In this document: piece after piece, positions 1-8,660 of the stretch
Position numbering within the stretch: position 1 is the first letter of the stretch
Layout of the letters: every line of letters begins with the position of its first letter
Source: JBCCQH01 sp039024435
Lineage (GTDB): Bacteria; Bacteroidota; Bacteroidia; J057; JADKCL01
NCBI GenBank assembly: GCA_039024435.1
Contig: JBCCQH010000025.1
Coordinates: 1-64,000 of the forward strand
Direction: 5' to 3'
Length of the DNA: 64,000 nucleotides
Notes under the pieces: generated by a model
Database searches by the model: none
What the model was told of the DNA's origin: nothing
What the model saw: only the letters and a program-made list of their open reading frames with translations
Translations under genes and position numbers: made by a program

Positions 1-457
1 CCGAATCGATCCGGTGCGAATTGATCAAGAAGGAAATCGTCTCCGCGTGCACGCCGTGCATCTGGTTGACCGGATAGTGGTAGAGGCGCCACTTTTCGGC
101 CTCGGTCAGGCGCATGACCTTTTCCTCGAATAACCGAAAACTCAACTGCGCGGTTCGGTCCAGTTGCGCCGGATCAAAGCGCTCCCGCATCACTGCTAGC
201 TCATTTTGCCGGATCTTCAATTCCTTGGCCTCCTGCTCATCCGAGATGTCGTTCCAATCGTGGTAATGGGTACGGATCCCCAAAGCGGACTCCCACTCCG
301 GCGAACGGGCGACGGCGGCATCAAAGACCGAATCCAGATACGCATTGAACGCTTCCGTGGCCGTCGGAGCCGCTGCCGCATCCGGATCCAGCGCCGGGGA
401 ATTACAAGCGCTCAACAAGCCGAGTAGCACCAGCGTAATAATTGGGAACTGTTTCAT
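1..457 (-). CDS. DUF885 family lipoprotein, N-terminal part (runs off the window)
   Basis: The reverse strand reads from an ATG at 457 through the left edge of the window (152 codons visible). It starts with a lipoprotein signal peptide whose lipobox ends LLSAC, so the mature protein should be membrane-anchored outside the cytoplasm. The following residues (about 25-150) match the start of DUF885 proteins as I know them: an AFNAYLDSVFDAAVARSPEW segment, an LGIRTHY segment, SYRLFEEK-like spacing and a HYPVNQMHGV motif. DUF885 proteins are large, metallopeptidase-like proteins of about 550-600 residues, so roughly three quarters is missing here only because the window ends. It is divergent from the histidine kinase at 723, with about 265 bp of shared upstream DNA. 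Family assignment is by recognition of conserved text; the substrate is unknown. Confidence 0.8.
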   Translation of the reverse strand, partial: MKQFPIITLVLLGLLSACNSPALDPDAAAAPTATEAFNAYLDSVFDAAVARSPEWESALGIRTHYHDWNDISDEQEAKELKIRQNELAVMRERFDPAQLDRTAQLSFRLFEEKVMRLTEAEKWRLYHYPVNQMHGVHAETISFLINSHRIDS

Positions 458-722
458 GGGCAATAGAAAATTGATGGGCAAAAATAGGAAAACTCACCGG
501 CTTCCCGGGGGAATGCGCACGTCACTTCAACTGCCCACCGGAACGTCCCCTTGTCTGCCCGGAAAAGCCATCCTGGGGGACACAGCGCTGATCTGCACGA
601 AGGTTTTCATTGGCCCAAAACCCCTCTCTCTTCCCAATTGCCCCCCGAACCGAACCGCCCCCAGTGGGATTCCGGGGAGAATTGCCCTTTAAATTTTCAG
701 GATATTTCCGCATATTTCCCCC

Positions 723-3605
723 ATGAAGCGGGCAAACAAAAATGACCCGGTTTCACAACGGATACTATGGACTTATCGCATTTTAGGAATTGTGGCCGCC
801 ACCATGATTGTGGCCATCGCCTATCTCATTCCTCCGAAAAATGTCGTCGATCCGTTGTGGGAACGCTTTGCTTTGAGCACGATCATCCTGGCGGTGACCG
901 CGGCGAGTTTCGTATCCCCTTTGGTGCGCCGCAGGTATGACTATTTCGTCTATGCGCTCTCCTTCCTGATCAATGTTTGGCTCATCTCCCTGGCTTTTCG
1001 CAACAATCTCATCCTGGAATATTCCCCCACTCCCCTGATCGTCATCGCGGTCGGATCGTTCGTTTTTAAGCATTTTCGGGCGATGCTGCTCTGGATGGGC
1101 GCCACGCTGGCCTTTACCCTGGCCGCCTTCAACCTCGCCGATGATCCGGTCTTCAATCCCTGGTACTTTACGATGATTGAGGTCATCATAATCGTCGGGA
1201 TGGGCGTCTTGATGGACCGGCAAATCAATTCCCAACGCAATCTGCGCCGTCAGGAAGCCCGCCGACGGGTCATCACCGAGTCGGCCTTCCAATTTTCGGG
1301 AGACGGCATCCTGGTGGTCAGTCCCGAAGGCAAAGTATTGGAGTTCAACTCGCGCTTCCTGGAGATGTGGCAGCTCGCGAACATCAACCAGAGCGACAAT
1401 CCGGAAGACACGATCTTGCCCCACCTGCAACGCCAACTCAAGGACCCAGCGGCTTTCGACGACATTTCGGAAAAATCCTACCGCTTTCCCGACAGTTCAC
1501 TTTCTCAGGACCTCGCCCTGATCGACGGGCGATTTTTGTACCGGTTCTCCCACCCGCTTCACTTCGAAGGGGTCCACGTCGGGCGGATCTGGTTCTACCG
1601 CGACGTCACCCGGGAGCGGCTCGAACAACAAGGCGAAAAGGAAAAACGGCGCCTGCTGCAAGCGGAAAATCGCGCCCTCTTTGAACTGGCGACCACCATC
1701 GAAGCCCAGGAAGGCAACCGCCGGCAAAAACTCAGCGAAATCGCCACCCGGGGCCTGGACGTTTTGCAGGTCCGATCAGCGGGAATCTGGCTGCGCAATG
1801 CCGGGGGGGATCGGTTCCACGGCCTGTTTGCCGTCGGAGCGGATAAATGGAACCTTACCGATTCCCATATTGTGATTCGGGAGCATCCGGACTTCCAAAA
1901 GGCCCTGGCGAGCCACCGGGTATTTGCCCTGGACGAAACTGGCACCGCTCCCGAACTGGAACCCCTAAAAACGGCCCATCCTATCTTTCGCGGCGCAGCT
2001 TGCCTATTTGTCCCACTGCGCCAAAATGGCAAACTGGGGGGCTTCATTTATATCCGGGACCACTCGGTCGCGCGGCGCTGGAACAAAGAAGAAATCAGCT
2101 TTGCCGGATCCCTTGGGGACATCGGAGGCATCGTTCTGGAATCGACCCGTCGGCGGGAAGCCGAGCAAAAACTTCAGGAAAAGCTCGCCGTATTGCAGTC
2201 GGTCTTTGAAATGAGCGGCATGGGCATCCTGGTGACCGCGCTGGATGGCCGCACCCTGGACTACAACGCGGATTTTCAGGAAATCTGGCGGCTCAACGAT
2301 GAGCAGGCCCAACCCGGCAATGAAGCCGCCGCCCTGGAGAGGATGCAATCACTGCTCGCCAATCCCTTCCAAGGTGAGCAAGCCCTGGCCTACCTGCGTT
2401 CGAATCCGGACGGGGAGCGTTTTGACCTCTATCGCCTCAACGATGGCCGCATCATCGAACGCAATACAAAGGCGCTCCACGTCGGCGATTCGGTCGAGGG
2501 CCGGATTTGGTTTTTCCGCGACATCACCGCCCGGATGCAGGGCGAAGAGGCGCTGCGCATCTCGGAATTGCAAAACCGGGCCATCGTCGATGCGGTACCC
2601 GACCTCATGATCCGGATGGACGTCACCGGCTACGTCCTCAACCTCAAGGTGCCGGAAACCGGAGCCTACCGGGAGTGGCTGCCCCCGGAAATCGAAACGA
2701 TTGAAACGGTATTTCCCCAGCATTTTGTGGCGGAAATCCTGGACATGAGCTTACTGGCCATGGATTCCGGAGAGATCCAGGAAATCGAATCTCAACTGGT
2801 GCTGGAGCGGAAGCTGCGGGACCTGGAAGTTCGGGTCAAACGCAGCGGCCAGGGCGAGGTGTTGGTGATGGTACGGGATGTGACCCAGCGCAAGGCGGCC
2901 GAGCGCGAACTGATTCAGCGCAACTTTGAGTTGGATAGCTTTGTCTACCGGGCCTCGCACGACCTGAAAGCACCGCTGAACTCGCTGATGGGCCTGATTG
3001 ACATCTTACTGCGGGAGACCATTCCGGTCGAAATCGTCACCTATATCCAGATGATGGACCGCAGCGTCGTCAAGCTGGACACTTTTATCCGCAACCTCAA
3101 TGAGTTTTCCCGCATCACCCGCCTAGATCTGGTGGCCGGCTCGGTAGACTTTCCGCGCCTCTTTCACGACATCCGTGAGAGCTTGCTCTACATGGAAGAA
3201 GCCAAGGAGGTCGACATGCAACTCGAGGTGCAGGGCGAGAAAGAATTTCTGTGTGACCGCTTCCACCTTGAAGTCATCCTTTCAAATCTGATTTCGAATG
3301 CGATCAAGTACAAGGACCGCCACAAGACCCGCAATTGGGTCCGCTTGAAGGTCGCCATCTACCCCCACGAAGCGGTGATAAAGGTCAGCGACAACGGCAT
3401 CGGGATTCCAGAAGAGTACCAGGACCGGTTGTTCGAGCTGTTTTTCCGCGCCTCCAATCAGTCCTTCGGCTCGGGTTTGGGACTTTACATCACGCAAAAT
3501 GCGGTGAAGAAAATCGGCGGTAAAATCCACCTGCAATCGCAGGAGGGCGAAGGCACCACGTTCCAGCTTACGATTCCGCAAGCGCGGGTGACGCAAAAGG
3601 CTTGA
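723..3605 (+). CDS. membrane sensor histidine kinase with PAS and GAF domains
   Basis: A 960-residue protein. Several hydrophobic segments between about residues 17 and 160 form a membrane-embedded sensor. A short coiled region and a first PAS domain (about 183-295) follow, then a GAF-like domain (about 320-465) and two more PAS-like domains (about 490-600 and 612-730). The kinase core has a HisKA box around the phospho-acceptor His746 (SHDLKAPLNS), an N box near 855-865 (NLISNAIKYKD) and G boxes DNGIGIPEE and GSGLGLYI near the C-terminus. There is no receiver domain and no response regulator beside it, so the output partner is elsewhere. The two soluble PAS regions share the GRIWFYRD/GRIWFFRD end motif, which suggests internal duplication. 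Function as a two-component kinase is well supported; the signal is not. Confidence 0.93.
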   Translation: MKRANKNDPVSQRILWTYRILGIVAATMIVAIAYLIPPKNVVDPLWERFALSTIILAVTAASFVSPLVRRRYDYFVYALSFLINVWLISLAFRNNLILEYSPTPLIVIAVGSFVFKHFRAMLLWMGATLAFTLAAFNLADDPVFNPWYFTMIEVIIIVGMGVLMDRQINSQRNLRRQEARRRVITESAFQFSGDGILVVSPEGKVLEFNSRFLEMWQLANINQSDNPEDTILPHLQRQLKDPAAFDDISEKSYRFPDSSLSQDLALIDGRFLYRFSHPLHFEGVHVGRIWFYRDVTRERLEQQGEKEKRRLLQAENRALFELATTIEAQEGNRRQKLSEIATRGLDVLQVRSAGIWLRNAGGDRFHGLFAVGADKWNLTDSHIVIREHPDFQKALASHRVFALDETGTAPELEPLKTAHPIFRGAACLFVPLRQNGKLGGFIYIRDHSVARRWNKEEISFAGSLGDIGGIVLESTRRREAEQKLQEKLAVLQSVFEMSGMGILVTALDGRTLDYNADFQEIWRLNDEQAQPGNEAAALERMQSLLANPFQGEQALAYLRSNPDGERFDLYRLNDGRIIERNTKALHVGDSVEGRIWFFRDITARMQGEEALRISELQNRAIVDAVPDLMIRMDVTGYVLNLKVPETGAYREWLPPEIETIETVFPQHFVAEILDMSLLAMDSGEIQEIESQLVLERKLRDLEVRVKRSGQGEVLVMVRDVTQRKAAERELIQRNFELDSFVYRASHDLKAPLNSLMGLIDILLRETIPVEIVTYIQMMDRSVVKLDTFIRNLNEFSRITRLDLVAGSVDFPRLFHDIRESLLYMEEAKEVDMQLEVQGEKEFLCDRFHLEVILSNLISNAIKYKDRHKTRNWVRLKVAIYPHEAVIKVSDNGIGIPEEYQDRLFELFFRASNQSFGSGLGLYITQNAVKKIGGKIHLQSQEGEGTTFQLTIPQARVTQKA

Positions 3606-3811
3606 GGCAGTTTTGTGGGCCTCCTGATGCCGATTCAAGACCCTCTTGTCAGGACGGCGACCAGCGGGAGGAGGCATCCTTCACCCAGTAAATTTCCCGA
3701 TTTGTGACCCATTGGATGGGAAAATCATGCTGAGAAAGATCCCTCCTCCTTCGTCGTCGCGATGACAAGCCGAGAAGCGTTTCGCGATTTTTTCGTAAAT
3801 AGCGCACCGGA

Positions 3812-4867
3812 ATGCAGCATCTTTCTACTCCCCACGTATTGGTGACCGGAGCGGCCGGTTTTATCGGCCTGCACGTGTGTCAACGCTTGCTGGAAACAGG
3901 GTACCGCGTGACGGGGCTGGACGTGGTAAGTGAACGATTCGCGCAATTGCGGCGAGATCGCCTGGCGGTATTGGGGATTGATTTGCCGGAACGAAAGAAT
4001 GCGCGGCAGCGGAGTACCCGCTACGCAGAACTGGACTTCTACCGCAGCGATATCCGCGACCGGGAATCTATGGCAAAGGTATTTGCGAGCGGAATCACCC
4101 ACGTGATCCATCTGGCGGCCCTGGTGGGGGTGCGCCGTTCGGTGGAAGCCCCGCGTCCCTACCAGGAAGTCAATGTCGAAGGCTTTTTTAATGTGCTCGA
4201 ATTGTCCCGCCAGTACAACATCGCCCACTTGGTGTTTGCGTCGAGTTCTTCGGTGTACGGGCTCACGGACGAAATCCCATTTCGGGTAGAGCACCCAGTG
4301 GACCATCCAGCAAGTTTTTATGCGGCCACCAAAAAGGCCAATGAATTATTTGCCCACAGCTACGCCCATTTGCACGGGTTACCGGTCACCGGGCTGCGAT
4401 TTTTCACGGTGTACGGTCCTTGGGGACGCCCCGACATGGCCCCTTACCTCTTCACGCGCAACATCGTGGATGGCGTGCCGATCCGGGTATTCAACTACGG
4501 GAAACTGCGGCGGGACTTTACCTACGTCGGCGACATCGCCGAGGGGATCGCGCGGATTTGGTCGGTTCCTCCTGTCCCCCTAGCCCCGGATGCCCCCCTG
4601 GTGCCGGGCCGTTCACGGTCGCCCTACCGGGTTTACAACATCGGGCACGGAGCTCCGGTCGACATCATGACCTTCATTCAGGAAATCGAAGCGCTGACCG
4701 GCCACTCAGCAGAAATTCAGTTGGTGGAGCACCAACCCGGCGATGTCGAAGAGACCTTTGCCGATATCGCGGGCTTGCGGGCGGACTTTGGCTACGCGCC
4801 AGCTACCAGTCTGGAAGTCGGGTTGCGGGCGTACTGGGAGTGGTTCCGCGAGTATTATGCGGTTTGA
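3812..4867 (+). CDS. NAD-dependent epimerase, probably UDP-glucuronate 4-epimerase
   Basis: A 351-residue short-chain dehydrogenase/epimerase. The Rossmann NAD-binding motif GAAGFIG lies at residues 13-19, a Ser-rich catalytic stretch at about 144-148 (SSSSVYG) and the YxxxK pair at Tyr170 and Lys174 (FYAATKKANE). The long conserved block that includes TGLRFFTVYGPWGRPDM and the RDFTYVGDIAEGI segment is, from family knowledge, typical of UDP-glucuronate 4-epimerases, which make UDP-galacturonate for surface polysaccharide. UDP-glucose 4-epimerase is less likely because of the VDHPASFYAATKKANE context. No other glycan gene flanks it, so it looks like a stand-alone housekeeping sugar-nucleotide gene. 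The ATG at 3812 gives a start ten residues before the Rossmann strand, as expected. Confidence 0.88.
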   Translation: MQHLSTPHVLVTGAAGFIGLHVCQRLLETGYRVTGLDVVSERFAQLRRDRLAVLGIDLPERKNARQRSTRYAELDFYRSDIRDRESMAKVFASGITHVIHLAALVGVRRSVEAPRPYQEVNVEGFFNVLELSRQYNIAHLVFASSSSVYGLTDEIPFRVEHPVDHPASFYAATKKANELFAHSYAHLHGLPVTGLRFFTVYGPWGRPDMAPYLFTRNIVDGVPIRVFNYGKLRRDFTYVGDIAEGIARIWSVPPVPLAPDAPLVPGRSRSPYRVYNIGHGAPVDIMTFIQEIEALTGHSAEIQLVEHQPGDVEETFADIAGLRADFGYAPATSLEVGLRAYWEWFREYYAV

Positions 4868-5256
4868 ACGGCGAGCAAACTGATTTCTAAACCATCCAAA
4901 ATCTAAATGGGGCGGTTCACCCCCGCCCGGCACAATTCCGCAAAACGCGGGGCACCGGCGTCCAAACGGGAAAGTTCGGTGGCCCGAGTCGACGTTGAGG
5001 GGACAGAAACAACACTCCCCGCAACCAGATTGACATTTCGCCGTGCCGGATGCTTCTGCGGCAAAATGGCGCATCCATTTTCCTATTCCTTGCAACCTCA
5101 GCAATATTTTTTTGGCGGGTTTGACCCCACCTTTGAAATGTAGCCGGATGCGACTTCCCTTCAGTTACCGGATGAAGCGCTGGTCTACATTTAATGAATC
5201 ACACAACCCAACTGACTTTAACTTCAGATTTATTTAACGTTTAAAGATTGACCAAC
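4868..5256. other. noncoding stretch upstream of the minimal T9SS protein
   Basis: About 390 bp without a convincing gene. A 78-codon open frame near 4907 has no recognisable features and I treat it as chance. A TACATTTA sequence near 5190 resembles the Bacteroidota -7 box TAnnTTTG and could drive the gene at 5257, but no good -33 element is in place. Confidence 0.4.
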
Positions 5257-5661
5257 ATGAAAACTGCAATGCTCACATTAACCACCTTGCTGCTCCTGGT
5301 CTCCACCACTTTCGCCCAAACCCTGACCACCAACACTGGACCTTCCGCGACCGATCCCGTCATCACCGCTACTGCGAACGGAGCCGCGGACGTAAACGTC
5401 ATCGTGCGCTACATGGCGTACCCCAACCCGACCTGGGATTTCCTCAACGTGGAAATCGAAGGCCAATCGGCCGGTGACCTCCGCCTCCGCGTGGAAGACA
5501 CCGCCGGCAACGAAATCTACGAACTGTTCAAGTTCATCGAACTCACCCCGGACTACGTTGGAAGACTCGATATGCGCGACCTCGAACGCAGTGTTTACTT
5601 CCTCATCGTAGAAACGGTGGACGGCAAAGAGATTTCCCGTCACGAGATCGAAAAGCGCTAA
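5257..5661 (+). CDS. small exported protein consisting almost only of a T9SS type A sorting-like domain
   Basis: A 134-residue protein. I use the ATG at 5257 rather than an in-frame TTG nine bases upstream because the signal peptide (residues 1-20, ending TTFA before Gln) then starts normally. A short Thr/Ala-rich linker (21-50) leads straight into a region that follows the type A sorting pattern: YPNP at 55-58, a WDFLNVEI strand, an EDTAGNEIYEL strand, a DMRDLERSVYFL segment and a final ISRHEIEKR. Normally this domain is the last 80-90 residues of a much larger cargo. Here there is no cargo, so the protein may be a free-standing sorting-domain-like module or a remnant. It is followed by a strong terminator and stands alone as a transcription unit. 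Confidence 0.75.
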   Translation: MKTAMLTLTTLLLLVSTTFAQTLTTNTGPSATDPVITATANGAADVNVIVRYMAYPNPTWDFLNVEIEGQSAGDLRLRVEDTAGNEIYELFKFIELTPDYVGRLDMRDLERSVYFLIVETVDGKEISRHEIEKR

Positions 5662-5731
5662 ATCAAATCATTTATTGACATTCTGTAGTAATTTCCGTAA
5701 AGCATTCTCCTTTTGTATTAAACACCTTATG

Positions 5732-5755
5732 GCCCCGCGCAACGCGGGGCTTTTG
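5732..5755 (+). terminator. Rho-independent terminator
   Basis: Perfect 8-bp stem gccccgcg/cgcggggc (5732-5739 and 5743-5750) with a 3-nt loop, followed by ttttgt. It lies 70 bp after the stop of the minimal T9SS protein. Confidence 0.85.
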
Positions 5756-5788
5756 TGGGAAACGGTGATCAAAAAACGGGGAAAGGAT

Positions 5789-5935
5789 GAATCACAATCA
5801 TTCGGGGCTGGGAAAATCCTGGTCTGCGCGCGGCGGGCCGTGCGCCTACGATACACTTCTCGGGGGTAATTTGGGGGATCGCAGGGCCGCTCTACCGTTG
5901 AGGGCGGAGCGCCCCCGCAATTCCCGAAGCAAAAT
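5789..5935. repeat. dispersed intergenic repeat, copy 1
   Basis: About 147 bp of GC-rich DNA that aligns by eye with 12063-12208. The shared blocks occur in the same order and at the same spacing: GATGAAT, GGGAAAATCCT, TGCGC, GCCGTGCGC, CGAT..CACTTCT and CAATTCCCG. Identity between the blocks is low, so this is an old or fast-changing repeat. It lies directly upstream of the universal stress gene. Confidence 0.5.
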
Positions 5936-6025
5936 CGCCACTTGCGCCTGTGGGGAACTGTCGGTAGCGGTTTATCGGACAAATTTTTATCTCCCAATTC
6001 GATCCGTCCGATTCAGAACCACAAC

Positions 6026-6865
6026 ATGAGCAACAAGATTCTTTTCCCGACCGAATTCGGGGAACTGGGGGCCAAAGCCCGCCTCACCGCGGCCCTGATG
6101 GCCCAAAAGCTGAATGCCGAACTGGTAATCATGCACGCCATTCATCCGCCCAAGGGCATCAACCGCTTCTTCTCGTCTTACGATGAAACCGCCGTGCGGG
6201 ACCAGGTGGAACGCCAACTGTACGCCTACGCTGAGCAAATGCGGGCCGATGGTGCGGCGACGGTCAGCACCCTGATCGGTGAGGGCGCGCCCGAGCACGC
6301 GATCGTGGACTCCGCGCGCGACATCGAAGCCACAATGATCATTTTTGGCACGATTGGGGGCGAAGGATTGCGGGGTTCCCTACTGGGCAGCGCGGTCAAC
6401 TACGTCATTCGCCACGCCCACTGTCCGGTACTCACGGTGCGCAATCCGCCCGGCTACCTCGGTTTCCGGCGAATCATGGTCCAGCTCGAAACCCTTCGTG
6501 AGACGCCCGAGCAGGTGGTCTGGAGCGTGCAGGTCGCCAAGCTATTCGACGCCGAGTTGCATTTCCTCGGGCTGATGACCGGCGATAACGAGCACAATGT
6601 CCAACTCGACAACCGGGTCCGCAATGCGCTCAAATACGCCCGGGAGCACGGAATCGAACGCTCAGACATGCACCTGGAGCCGCTCGACCACGCCACCGAA
6701 TACGAAATCGAGGAGTACGCCGACCACATCCGGGCCGACCTCATCTGCGTGCTGACCCAATCGGATGACGAAAAAGGGGTGCGGTCCTTGCTGCGCGGGA
6801 GTGTCGCCGACCGGGTGGTCAACTTGAGCCAACATCCAGTGTTGAGCGTGACGCCCCACTACTGA
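6026..6865 (+). CDS. tandem-domain universal stress protein
   Basis: A 279-residue protein made of two UspA folds. I take the ATG at 6026, because the in-frame ATG at 5942 would add 28 residues with no family counterpart and the protein proper begins with the typical first strand ILFPTEF. The first domain (about 1-145) carries the nucleotide-binding loop pattern G-x2-G-x9-G-S/T around GTIGGEGLRGSLLGSA, followed by the HCPVLTV strand. The second domain (about 150-279) repeats the fold with LLRGSVADRVVNLSQHPVLSV. Such proteins are cytoplasmic and bind ATP or AMP under stress. It is monocistronic and converges on the YD-repeat-like gene, with 10 bp between the stop codons. Confidence 0.92.
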   Translation: MSNKILFPTEFGELGAKARLTAALMAQKLNAELVIMHAIHPPKGINRFFSSYDETAVRDQVERQLYAYAEQMRADGAATVSTLIGEGAPEHAIVDSARDIEATMIIFGTIGGEGLRGSLLGSAVNYVIRHAHCPVLTVRNPPGYLGFRRIMVQLETLRETPEQVVWSVQVAKLFDAELHFLGLMTGDNEHNVQLDNRVRNALKYAREHGIERSDMHLEPLDHATEYEIEEYADHIRADLICVLTQSDDEKGVRSLLRGSVADRVVNLSQHPVLSVTPHY

Positions 6866-6875
6866 ATCCAGGAAA

Positions 6876-7562
6876 TCAATCCGGATAATCGACCTTCATT
6901 TCACTCAACAATTTGTGGTTGGGGTGATAGAATCGTTCCTCCACCAGGCGACCCCGGGCGTCGTAGGTCACCCGATAGTGCTTGGGACCCGAATCCGCCG
7001 CAGCACGTCCCTGCCATTCGACGATACAGCCACGTGCATCGAAGCGCACGTAGTGTTGGGCTCCATCGGCCGCTACCCCCTGGGCATATTTATCCTCCCG
7101 GTAAGTGAAAGCGTGGGTTTCGGAGACCTCTCCGGTCGCCTGGCGCAATATTTTGGTCAGCAGCTGGCCTTGCTCATTGAATTCTTGCTCGGTGGTACCG
7201 ATCAGATTGCCTTCTCCGTCCCAATGGTCGACCTGCACCAGCCGATTCCCGGCACCGTAGCGGTACTGGTCCCGGGTGAAAATCGACCGATCCTCGGAAA
7301 ATTCGGTTCGTTGCACAATGCGGTTGCCGGGTCCAAACTTTCCGCGCTGGATCAGGCTTCCATTTTCGGAGTAGCGTTCGATCTTTTTCAAATCGCCCGA
7401 GGCATCGAGCCAGGCTTTGAAGGCGCAGTACTCGGCGCGTTGGTGGCCGGCGGCATCGTATACCACGATCCACCCCACCGCGTCGGGTCGCCCCGGATTG
7501 CCCTGGGCAAAAAACAGGGTCGGCAGCAGCAGTAAAACCGCAATGAAATGAAGGCGAAGCAT
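6876..7562 (-). CDS. exported protein with YD/RHS-like short repeats
   Basis: A 228-residue protein from the ATG at 7562, chosen because it places a clean signal peptide (LRLHFIAVLLLLPTLFFAQ) at the N-terminus. The mature part contains degenerate repeats of about 20 residues built on aromatic/Gly pairs: YSENGSLIQRGKF, YRYGAGNRLVQVDHWDGEGNLIG, EFNEQGQLLTK, VRFDARGCIVE, VTYDARGRLVEE. These resemble YD/RHS repeats and MORN-like YwqK repeats, which form extended beta structures. It is much shorter than true RHS toxins and has no toxin domain or autoprotease site, so I read it as a small secreted or periplasmic repeat protein of unknown role. It is divergent from the DinB-like gene at 7682. Confidence 0.7.
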   Translation of the reverse strand: MLRLHFIAVLLLLPTLFFAQGNPGRPDAVGWIVVYDAAGHQRAEYCAFKAWLDASGDLKKIERYSENGSLIQRGKFGPGNRIVQRTEFSEDRSIFTRDQYRYGAGNRLVQVDHWDGEGNLIGTTEQEFNEQGQLLTKILRQATGEVSETHAFTYREDKYAQGVAADGAQHYVRFDARGCIVEWQGRAAADSGPKHYRVTYDARGRLVEERFYHPNHKLLSEMKVDYPD

Positions 7563-7681
7563 CGGTTGATTGATTGTCGAATTGCAATTCGAGGCAGCAA
7601 TATGGGTTTTTTTCGGCAAAGATCCCGCCGATTTTTTCCACCGGTGGGGAGCGCTTTTTCCTATATTGGGGCAAATTCTAA

Positions 7682-8206
7682 ATGTTGCTTATGATTGACC
7701 GTACCGCCATTGCCGCGGCCTTACCGGACTACATGGCCGGCTACGTGGCCCAAGCTCCCGAAGGAGAGTTGCTGACCATTTTGCAAGCTCAGATGGATAC
7801 GACGCGAGAATTTTACCGATCTCTAGTGCCGGAAAAAGAGACCTATCGCTACGCGGAGGGAAAATGGACCCCGCGGGAAGTCGTGGGGCACCTGAGCGAT
7901 TCCGAGCGGGTATTCCAATACCGGGCGATGCGATTTGCGCGCAACGACCGCACCGATCTTCCGGGCTTTGAGCAAGACGATTACGTCATCGCCGACAACG
8001 CAAATGAACGCAGTATGACCGACCTACTGGCCGAATTGCGCGCGGTCCGCCAGGGGAGCATTTACCTGTTGCGCAGCCTGCCCGAGTCTACCCTGATGCG
8101 TGGGGGCACCGCCAACGGCCTCGAAGTCACGGTGGCCGGGTTATTTCTCGCGACGGTAGGCCACGTCGTCCACCACGAGCGCGTCATTCGGGAGCGGTAC
8201 TTGTAA
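7682..8206 (+). CDS. DinB-fold protein
   Basis: A 174-residue four-helix DinB/YfiT-type protein. The three metal-ligand histidines of the family are visible: His70 in the WTPREVVGHLSDSE motif, and His161 and His165 in the GHVVHHERVI motif at the C-terminus. Family members are metal-dependent, often thiol-dependent, transferases or hydrolases; the substrate cannot be predicted. A second ATG at 7691 is an equally possible start. The 3' end overlaps the convergent ferredoxin gene by 23 bp. Confidence 0.88.
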   Translation: MLLMIDRTAIAAALPDYMAGYVAQAPEGELLTILQAQMDTTREFYRSLVPEKETYRYAEGKWTPREVVGHLSDSERVFQYRAMRFARNDRTDLPGFEQDDYVIADNANERSMTDLLAELRAVRQGSIYLLRSLPESTLMRGGTANGLEVTVAGLFLATVGHVVHHERVIRERYL

Positions 8207-8543
8207 TCTGCGGTCGGTTGCGCCTACCGCCCCAAATCCACTTGTCCGGAACCGGAGTGATGGTGAGATCGCGGTCTACGGTAACCTTGCAACTGAGCCG
8301 CGGATAGCCAAATCGCTGGGCCAATCGATCGTGCCAATGTTCGGGGGCCTGGTCCCCCTCAATGATCCAAATGCCACAGGTTGCGCAAATGCCACGTCCG
8401 CCACAATTCAGACGCCGCGTCAGGCGCACGTACGGCGACAGTCCCCGGGCCAGCAAAGCCTGGCGCAGATTGGTACCCGGGGATACTCGCCAGGTTTCGC
8501 TCTGGGTTGCACTCCGAAAGGTGATGGATACACTCGCCTCCAT
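8184..8543 (-). CDS. 2Fe-2S ferredoxin
   Basis: A 119-residue protein from the ATG at 8543; the longer open frame upstream overlaps a terminator and is not used. The plant-type ferredoxin cluster ligands are Cys47, Cys53, Cys56 and Cys85 (NCGGRGICATCG, then RLSC 28 residues later), which fits the family spacing C-x5-C-x2-C-x28-C. It should act as a soluble one-electron carrier. The partner oxidoreductase is not next to it. The C-terminal 20 residues are basic and lie in the region overlapping the DinB-like gene. Confidence 0.9.
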   Translation of the reverse strand: MEASVSITFRSATQSETWRVSPGTNLRQALLARGLSPYVRLTRRLNCGGRGICATCGIWIIEGDQAPEHWHDRLAQRFGYPRLSCKVTVDRDLTITPVPDKWIWGGRRNRPQITSTAPE

Positions 8544-8603
8544 GTCAATGCAACGGCTGGAAAGGTGTTTGGTTCGTGCAGTGCCCCCACACAAACACGA
8601 AAA

Positions 8604-8635
8604 CCCCAGGAAACGTGCCGTGACGTTCCCCGGGG
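8604..8635 (-). terminator. Rho-independent terminator, leftward
   Basis: On the reverse strand a 13-bp stem with two G-U pairs (8623-8635 with 8604-8616) and a 6-nt loop is followed by tttt. It lies just after the stop of the lipoprotein gene at 8661 and separates it from the ferredoxin gene. Confidence 0.85.
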
Positions 8636-8660
8636 GCAGCAAAGGGTACTGGAGCAAAGA

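Noticed and set aside
4907..5143. A 78-codon open frame upstream of the minimal T9SS protein
   Set aside because: No homologous feature, composition typical of GC-rich noncoding DNA, and no spacing that supports translation.
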